A DNA stretch of 18,401 nucleotides, taken from the NCBI GenBank assembly GCA_019695455.1, contig JAEUAC010000339.1:1-18401 (forward strand), given 5' to 3'. The notes under the pieces were generated by a model. It worked only from the letters and a program-made list of their open reading frames with translations. It did not search any database and had not been told where the DNA came from. A program made the position numbers and the translations under genes. This DNA comes from Methylorubrum extorquens. Its GTDB lineage: Bacteria > Pseudomonadota > Alphaproteobacteria > Rhizobiales > Beijerinckiaceae. Shown in pieces: positions 13,787 through 18,401 of this stretch (position 1 is its first letter; the number at the start of each line of letters is the position of its first letter).

Positions 13787-15022
13787 ATGGTGCCGTCCCA
13801 GGACGAGGCCGCGCCCGCGGCGGCCGCGGGCCGCCCCCTGCCGCTCGAAGGCGTCACGATCGTCGACCTCAGCCAGATCTACAACGGCCCCTACGCGACC
13901 TTCCTGTGCGCCATGGCGGGCGCGACCGTCATCAAGATCGAGCCGCCGGGCGGCGAGTCGCTGCGCAGGCGGGGCGTGGTGGGCGGCGCGGCGCTGCCCT
14001 TCGCCATGCTGAACGGCTGCAAGCAGAGCCTGCAGCTCGACCTGAAGAGCGAGGAGGGCAAGACCATCCTCCGCGAGCTCGCGACGAAGGCCGACGTCCT
14101 GGTCGAGAACTTCGCGCCGGGCGTCATGGAGCGACTGTCGATCGGCTGCGACGCGCTGCAGCGCCTCAACCCGCGCCTCATCTACGCGCAGAGCTCCGGC
14201 TACGGCTCCTCGGGCCCGTACCGGGACTATCCGGCCATGGACCTGACCGTCCAGGCGATGGCCGGCGTCATGAGCATCACGGGCTTTCCCGACCGCCCGC
14301 CCGTCAAGGCGGGCCCGGCGCTCTGCGACTTCTTCGCGGGCACGCACCTCTACGGGGCGATCGTCACGGCGCTCTACGAGCGGGAGCGGACAGGTGTCGG
14401 GCGCCGCGTCGAGGTCGCCATGCTGGACGCCGTCTACGCGTCGCTCTCGTCGAGCCTCGGCCTCCATTTCGGAACGGGCGGGAACATGCCGCCCCGGACC
14501 GGCAACCGGCACGGCGGCCTCGCCGAGGCGCCCTACAACGTCTACCCCACCCGCGACGGCTACATCGCCGTGATCTGCGTCGGCGACGTCCACTGGCGCT
14601 CGCTGCTCGCCGCCATGGGACGGGACGACCTCGCCGGCGACCCGCGCTTCGCGACGCTCAAGGACCGGGTCGCGCATGTCGACGAGATCGACCGCGTCGT
14701 GTCCGCCTGGACCTCCGGCTTCGACAAGGAGGCGCTGTTCGGGCTGCTGCAGCGCCACCGCGTCCCGTGCGCCCCCGTGCGCGAGCTCGACGAGGTGGTG
14801 AACGACGTGCACCTGCACGAGCGCGGCTTCCTGCAGCACCAGGACCATCCCGAGCTCGGGCCCATCGTGGTCCAGCATTCGCCGCTCCGCTTCGTCGGCA
14901 GCGAGATGCGGCCGCTCGAACCGAGCCGGCCGCTCGGCGCCGACGCGGACGCCATTCTCGAGGAGCGGCTCGGCCGCGATCCGGCCGCCAGCGACGCCCT
15001 CCGCAAAGCCAAGGTGATCTGA
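13787..15022 (+). CDS. CaiB/BaiF-type (family III) CoA-transferase
   Basis: 411 residues, full length for the family. The N-terminal part shows GVTIVDLSQIYNGPYATFLCAMAGATVIKIEPPGGE (22-57) and the CoA-binding KQSLQLDLKSEEGK. The catalytic aspartate is Asp152 in DYPAMDLTVQAMAGVMSITG. The C-terminal lobe has RVEVAMLDAVYASL, the loop GNRHGGLAEAPYNVYPTRDGYIAV and the late QDHPELG block. These enzymes transfer CoA from a donor thioester to a carboxylic acid through an aspartyl-CoA anhydride/thioester route, and act as interlocked dimers. It starts one base after the preceding stop, and its TGA shares one base with the HyuA start (TGATG), so translation is coupled. It is the most likely activating enzyme for the acid released by HyuA/HyuB. 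Confidence 0.94.
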   Translation: MVPSQDEAAPAAAAGRPLPLEGVTIVDLSQIYNGPYATFLCAMAGATVIKIEPPGGESLRRRGVVGGAALPFAMLNGCKQSLQLDLKSEEGKTILRELATKADVLVENFAPGVMERLSIGCDALQRLNPRLIYAQSSGYGSSGPYRDYPAMDLTVQAMAGVMSITGFPDRPPVKAGPALCDFFAGTHLYGAIVTALYERERTGVGRRVEVAMLDAVYASLSSSLGLHFGTGGNMPPRTGNRHGGLAEAPYNVYPTRDGYIAVICVGDVHWRSLLAAMGRDDLAGDPRFATLKDRVAHVDEIDRVVSAWTSGFDKEALFGLLQRHRVPCAPVRELDEVVNDVHLHERGFLQHQDHPELGPIVVQHSPLRFVGSEMRPLEPSRPLGADADAILEERLGRDPAASDALRKAKVI

Positions 15023-17046
15023 TGGCCGGCATCGTCGGGATCGACGTGGGCGGAACGTTCACGGACCTGTTCTTCTCGCGCGACGGCACCGAGGTCGACC
15101 GCGTGCTGAAGGTGCCCTCGACGCCCGACGATCCGTCCCGCGGCCTCGTGGACGCGCTCGCGGCGGCCGGGATCCGGCCCGGCGACGTCGACCTGATCCT
15201 CCACGGCACGACGATCGCGACGAACGCCGTCATCGAGCGGCGGGGCGCGCGCTGCGCCCTCGTCACGACGCGCGGCTTCCGGGACATCCTCGAGCTCGGC
15301 CGCCGCGACCGGCAGCGCATGTACGGGATGACGGGCGTCCAGAACCCGCTGATCCCCCGCGACCTCCGCTTCGAGGTGGAGGAGCGCCTGGACCAGGCGG
15401 GCCGGGTCGTCCGGCCCCTGGACGAGGACGGCCTGCGCGAGCTCGGCCGGACGCTCGCCGATCTCGACGTGGAGGCCGTGGTGGTCTCCTTCCTGCACGC
15501 CTACGCCAACCCGGCCCACGAGGACCGCGCCCGCGCGATCCTCCGGGAGAGCCATCCCGCCTGGGAGGTGGTCACGTCGTCGGACGTGGTGCGGGAATAC
15601 TACGAGTTCGAGCGCACCTCGACGGCGGCCGTGCAGGGCTACCTGCAGCCGCTCGTCTCCCGGTACGCGGCCGGGCTCCGCGCCAAGCTCGAGGAGCGCG
15701 GCTTCGGGGCCCAGACGCTCGTGATGCAGTCGAACGGCGGCCTCGTGCCCCTCGAACAGCTCGGGGGGCGCGCCGCGAACATCGTCCGGTCCGGCCCGGC
15801 CGCGGGCGTCATGGCGGCCGCCAAGCTCGCCGCGGAGGCGGGCTTCCGCAACGTCATCACGGGCGACATGGGCGGCACTAGCTACGACGTCGCCGTCGTG
15901 GTCGGCGGCGTCCCGCGCGTCGCGGACACGACCGAGCTCGACTTCCGCGTGCCGCTCCGGCTGCCGATGATCGACGTGCACACGATCGGCGCCGGCGGGG
16001 GCTCGATCGCCTATCTCGACCGCGGCGGCATCCTGCAGGTCGGGCCGCGCTCGGCGGGCGCCGTGCCCGGTCCCGTCTGCTTCGGACGGGGCGGGACGGA
16101 GCCGACCGTGACGGACGTGAACGCCGTGCTCGCCCGCATCAACGCCGACAATCCGATCGGCCTCAAGCACCTCGCCTCGCTCGAGATCGACGCGGCCCGG
16201 CGCGCCATCGGCGAGCTCGGGCGGTCGATCGGCCTCGGGATCGAGGAGACCGCCGAGGCCATCCTGACCATCGTGAACCAGAGGATGGCCGGCCGCACGC
16301 GCCTCCTCTCCGTCGAGCAGGGGCACGACCCGCGCGACTTCGTGCTGGTCGCCTTCGGCGGCGCGGGGCCGCTTCACGGAGCGGCCATCATGCGCGAGGT
16401 CGGCATCCGCACGATGCTGATCCCGCCGCATCCCGGCGTGCTCTGCGCGCTCGGCTGCGCCATCGCGGACCTGCGCTACGACCTCTCCCGCACCGTCGAG
16501 CGGCGCGTGGACGACCTCGCGGAGGACGAGCTCCGCGCGATCCTGTCGGAGCAGCGGCGGGACGGCGAGACCCGGATCCGGCAGAGCGACGCGTTCGTGG
16601 CGGACGTGGTCGTCACCCACGCGGCCGAGATGTCCTATTCCGGGCAGATCCACACCCTGCGCGTCCCGATCGAGGCGGACTGGAGCCCCGACCGGCTGCG
16701 GGCCGCCTTCCACGACGTCTACCGGGGCGAGTACGGCAACACCCTCGGCGACCTCCCGGTCACGATCGTCAGCCTCAAGACCGCCGTGATGGGCCGGCGC
16801 CGCGTCGCGGAGGCCGGGCGGCCGCCCGAGGCCGAGCCCCGGCCCGCGACGGCCTCGGCCCGGCGTCCGGTCCATTTCGGGGGCTGGATCGAGACCCCGA
16901 TCTACGACCGGGCCCTGCTTCGGCCCGGCCATGCGTTCGACGGGCCGGCGATCCTCGAACAGGCCGATACGACGACCGTCATCGAGCCCGGCATGACGGC
17001 CCGGGTCGACGCCTACGGCAACGTCCTCGTGGAGATGGCGGCATGA
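15022..17046 (+). CDS. hyuA: HyuA: hydantoinase/oxoprolinase-family ATP-dependent subunit A
   Basis: 674 residues, close to the usual length. It opens with the ASKHA phosphate-1 motif GIDVGGTFTDLFFSRDG (6-22). Other family landmarks are ILHGTTIATNAVIERRGA (59-76), the phosphate-2/adenosine region ITGDMGGTSYDVAVV (279-293), DVHTIGAGGGSIAYLD (318-333) and LVAFGGAGPLHGAAIMREVG. Residues about 520-674 are the HyuA C-terminal domain. The family uses ATP to activate a lactam, hydantoin or ketone substrate for ring opening or carboxylation: 5-oxoprolinase, N-methylhydantoinase, caprolactamase, and acetone or acetophenone carboxylase. It overlaps the hyuB start by four bases (ATGA), as expected for an obligate complex. 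The symbol is a family label; the substrate is unknown. Confidence 0.92.
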   Translation: MAGIVGIDVGGTFTDLFFSRDGTEVDRVLKVPSTPDDPSRGLVDALAAAGIRPGDVDLILHGTTIATNAVIERRGARCALVTTRGFRDILELGRRDRQRMYGMTGVQNPLIPRDLRFEVEERLDQAGRVVRPLDEDGLRELGRTLADLDVEAVVVSFLHAYANPAHEDRARAILRESHPAWEVVTSSDVVREYYEFERTSTAAVQGYLQPLVSRYAAGLRAKLEERGFGAQTLVMQSNGGLVPLEQLGGRAANIVRSGPAAGVMAAAKLAAEAGFRNVITGDMGGTSYDVAVVVGGVPRVADTTELDFRVPLRLPMIDVHTIGAGGGSIAYLDRGGILQVGPRSAGAVPGPVCFGRGGTEPTVTDVNAVLARINADNPIGLKHLASLEIDAARRAIGELGRSIGLGIEETAEAILTIVNQRMAGRTRLLSVEQGHDPRDFVLVAFGGAGPLHGAAIMREVGIRTMLIPPHPGVLCALGCAIADLRYDLSRTVERRVDDLAEDELRAILSEQRRDGETRIRQSDAFVADVVVTHAAEMSYSGQIHTLRVPIEADWSPDRLRAAFHDVYRGEYGNTLGDLPVTIVSLKTAVMGRRRVAEAGRPPEAEPRPATASARRPVHFGGWIETPIYDRALLRPGHAFDGPAILEQADTTTVIEPGMTARVDAYGNVLVEMAA

Positions 17047-18401
17047 CGTCCGGACAGACGGCCCCCATGAACCCCGTCACGCTCGCCGTGGTCCGGGGCG
17101 CGCTCGAGCAGATCGCGGACGAGATGGACCTCCATCTCATCCGCGCCGCGATCTCGCCCATCATCTCCGAGACGAACGACTGCGCCCACGGCCTCTACGA
17201 CGCCGCGACGGGCGAGACGATCGCGCAGGGCGGGTACGGCCTGCCGCAATTCCTCGCCAACATGCAGGTCACGGTCCAGCGGATCATCGCGGTCGCGGAC
17301 GCGGAGGGCGGGTTCCGGGACGGCGACATCTGGTTCGTCAACGACCCCTACATCAGCGGGACGCACCTCAACGACGTCGTGCTCGTCTCGCCGGTCTTCC
17401 TCGACGGCCGCCTCTTCGCGCTCTTCGCCAACACGGGCCACTGGATGGACATGGGCGGCTCGACGCCCGGCGGCTGGGCGCCCTCCGCGACGGAGATCCA
17501 TCAGGAGGGCATCATCATCCCGCCCCTGAAGCTCTCCGATGCCGGGCGCTACAACGCCGCCCTCGTCCGGCTGATCACGGCCAACGTGCGCCTGCCGCAG
17601 CAGCTCGAGGGCGACCTCGCGGCGATGATCAACGTGTTCGCCGTCGGCCGGCGCGGGCTCGAGGCGCTGGTCGCGAAATACGGCGAGGAGACGCTGCGCG
17701 GCTGCATCCGCGAGATGCTCGACCGGTCGGAGACGCAGATGCGCTCCTACATCGCCGAGATCCCGGACGGCACCTACGCGGTCGAGGACTGGTTCGACAA
17801 CGACGGCATCGAGGATCGGCCGCTGCCCGTGCGGCTCGCGATCACGGTGTCGGGCTCGGACCTCCACTTCGACTTCACGGGCACCGCGCCCACCGCGCGC
17901 GGCCCGATGAACATCTCGGACGGCACGACGCAGTCCATGTGCCTCGTCGCGCTCAAGCACATCTTCCCGGACGTGCCCGTGAACGGCGGCGCGTTCCGGC
18001 CGGCGCGGTTCACGATCCCGGAGCGCTCGATCCTGGCGGCCGCCTACCCGTCGGCCGTCGGCGGCACGACGGACGTCGTGCAGCGCGTCGTCGACGTCGT
18101 GTTCGCCGCCCTCGCGCAGGCCGTGCCCGCGATCGTCCCCGCCGCGCCCTTCGGGACGACGGGCGTCTCGACCGTGTCCGGCCGCCATCCCGCGACGGGG
18201 GCCTACTACGTCGCCGTCTATCCCTATCCGGGCGGCTACGGCGCGAGCCGCGAGACCGACGGGCTCGTGAACGGCACGCCGCCGGGCTCGATGGCGAAGT
18301 TCATGTCCGTCGAGATGTCGGAGCACCGCTATCCACTGCGCTTCGAGCATTACGCGATCCGCGACGGCTCGGGCGGCGCCGGATTGCACCGGGGCGGCTG
18401 C
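17043..18401 (+). CDS. hyuB: HyuB: hydantoinase/oxoprolinase-family subunit B, 3' end beyond the right edge
   Basis: 453 residues are visible from ATG 17043 with no stop before the edge; family members are usually about 520-600 residues. Landmarks are SPIISETNDCAHGLYDAATG (38-57), GDIWFVNDPYISGTHLNDV (94-112, with Asn100-Asp101-Pro, His108 and Asp111), ANTGHWMDMGGSTPGG (129-144, His133 and Asp136), EIHQEGIIIPPLKL, and FDFTGTAPTARGPMN. The Asp/His residues are the likely metal-site region of the catalytic subunit. HyuB works with HyuA, hydrolysing or carboxylating the substrate that HyuA phosphorylates. An alternative start at 17067 (MNPVTLAVV) would break the four-base overlap, so the first ATG is preferred; GGAG lies 9 bases upstream. 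The rest of the operon is outside the window. Confidence 0.92.
   Translation, partial: MTSGQTAPMNPVTLAVVRGALEQIADEMDLHLIRAAISPIISETNDCAHGLYDAATGETIAQGGYGLPQFLANMQVTVQRIIAVADAEGGFRDGDIWFVNDPYISGTHLNDVVLVSPVFLDGRLFALFANTGHWMDMGGSTPGGWAPSATEIHQEGIIIPPLKLSDAGRYNAALVRLITANVRLPQQLEGDLAAMINVFAVGRRGLEALVAKYGEETLRGCIREMLDRSETQMRSYIAEIPDGTYAVEDWFDNDGIEDRPLPVRLAITVSGSDLHFDFTGTAPTARGPMNISDGTTQSMCLVALKHIFPDVPVNGGAFRPARFTIPERSILAAAYPSAVGGTTDVVQRVVDVVFAALAQAVPAIVPAAPFGTTGVSTVSGRHPATGAYYVAVYPYPGGYGASRETDGLVNGTPPGSMAKFMSVEMSEHRYPLRFEHYAIRDGSGGAGLHRGGC

Noticed and set aside
1..18401. Search for tRNA, rRNA, CRISPR, insertion sequences, integrase or attachment repeats
   Set aside because: No regularly spaced repeats, transposase-like frames, terminal inverted repeats or tRNA-like sequences were found by eye.

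Overview
The window is very GC-rich DNA. The true genes show the strong third-position G/C bias of a free-living alphaproteobacterium, and the gene content (small proteins, OmpR-type two-component pair, RpiR and PhnB-like proteins, Bug binding protein, CoA-dependent catabolism) fits Hyphomicrobiales, possibly Methylobacteriaceae. That placement is an inference from composition and protein style, not from a marker gene. I see no rRNA, tRNA, CRISPR array, transposase or phage gene.

Layout. (1) Positions 1-887, minus strand: a receiver-like protein with a degenerate active site, overlapping a MurR/RpiR-type regulator that runs off the left edge. (2) 1114-3226, plus: an OmpR-family response regulator and its membrane histidine kinase, with overlapping reading frames. 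(3) 3196-5492: small and accessory genes. These are a 58-residue membrane protein whose end overlaps the kinase tail to tail, a secreted cationic repeat protein followed by a small membrane protein, two small unrecognised proteins, and a PhnB-like VOC protein. (4) 5518-7819: a divergent pair, acyl-CoA dehydrogenase (minus) and NADPH-dependent MDR-type oxidoreductase (plus). (5) 7832-11129, minus: probably one transcript carrying a CitE-like CoA lyase, a family I CoA-transferase/hydrolase and a Bug-type periplasmic binding protein. (6) 11410-18401, plus: a tightly packed operon of APH-like phosphotransferase with an extra C-terminal domain, a CrtC/AttH-like DUF7064/7065 protein, a CaiB-type CoA-transferase, HyuA and HyuB (cut by the right edge).

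How it may work. Units 4 to 6 look like one carboxylic-acid or lactam/ketone catabolic locus. The Bug protein would capture a carboxylate. A HyuA/HyuB ATP-dependent enzyme would open an amide or lactam ring, or carboxylate a ketone. CoA-transferases would make the CoA thioester. The acyl-CoA dehydrogenase and MDR reductase would do redox steps, and the CitE-like lyase would cleave the carbon skeleton. The substrate cannot be read from the sequence.

The most useful non-coding signal is an identical 10-bp motif, GCTAGCGTAC, in both divergent intergenic regions (6737-6746, and inverted at 11300-11309). In the first it is part of a perfect 6-3-6 palindrome. This suggests one unseen regulator controls all four transcription units. 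No candidate regulator gene lies within the locus.
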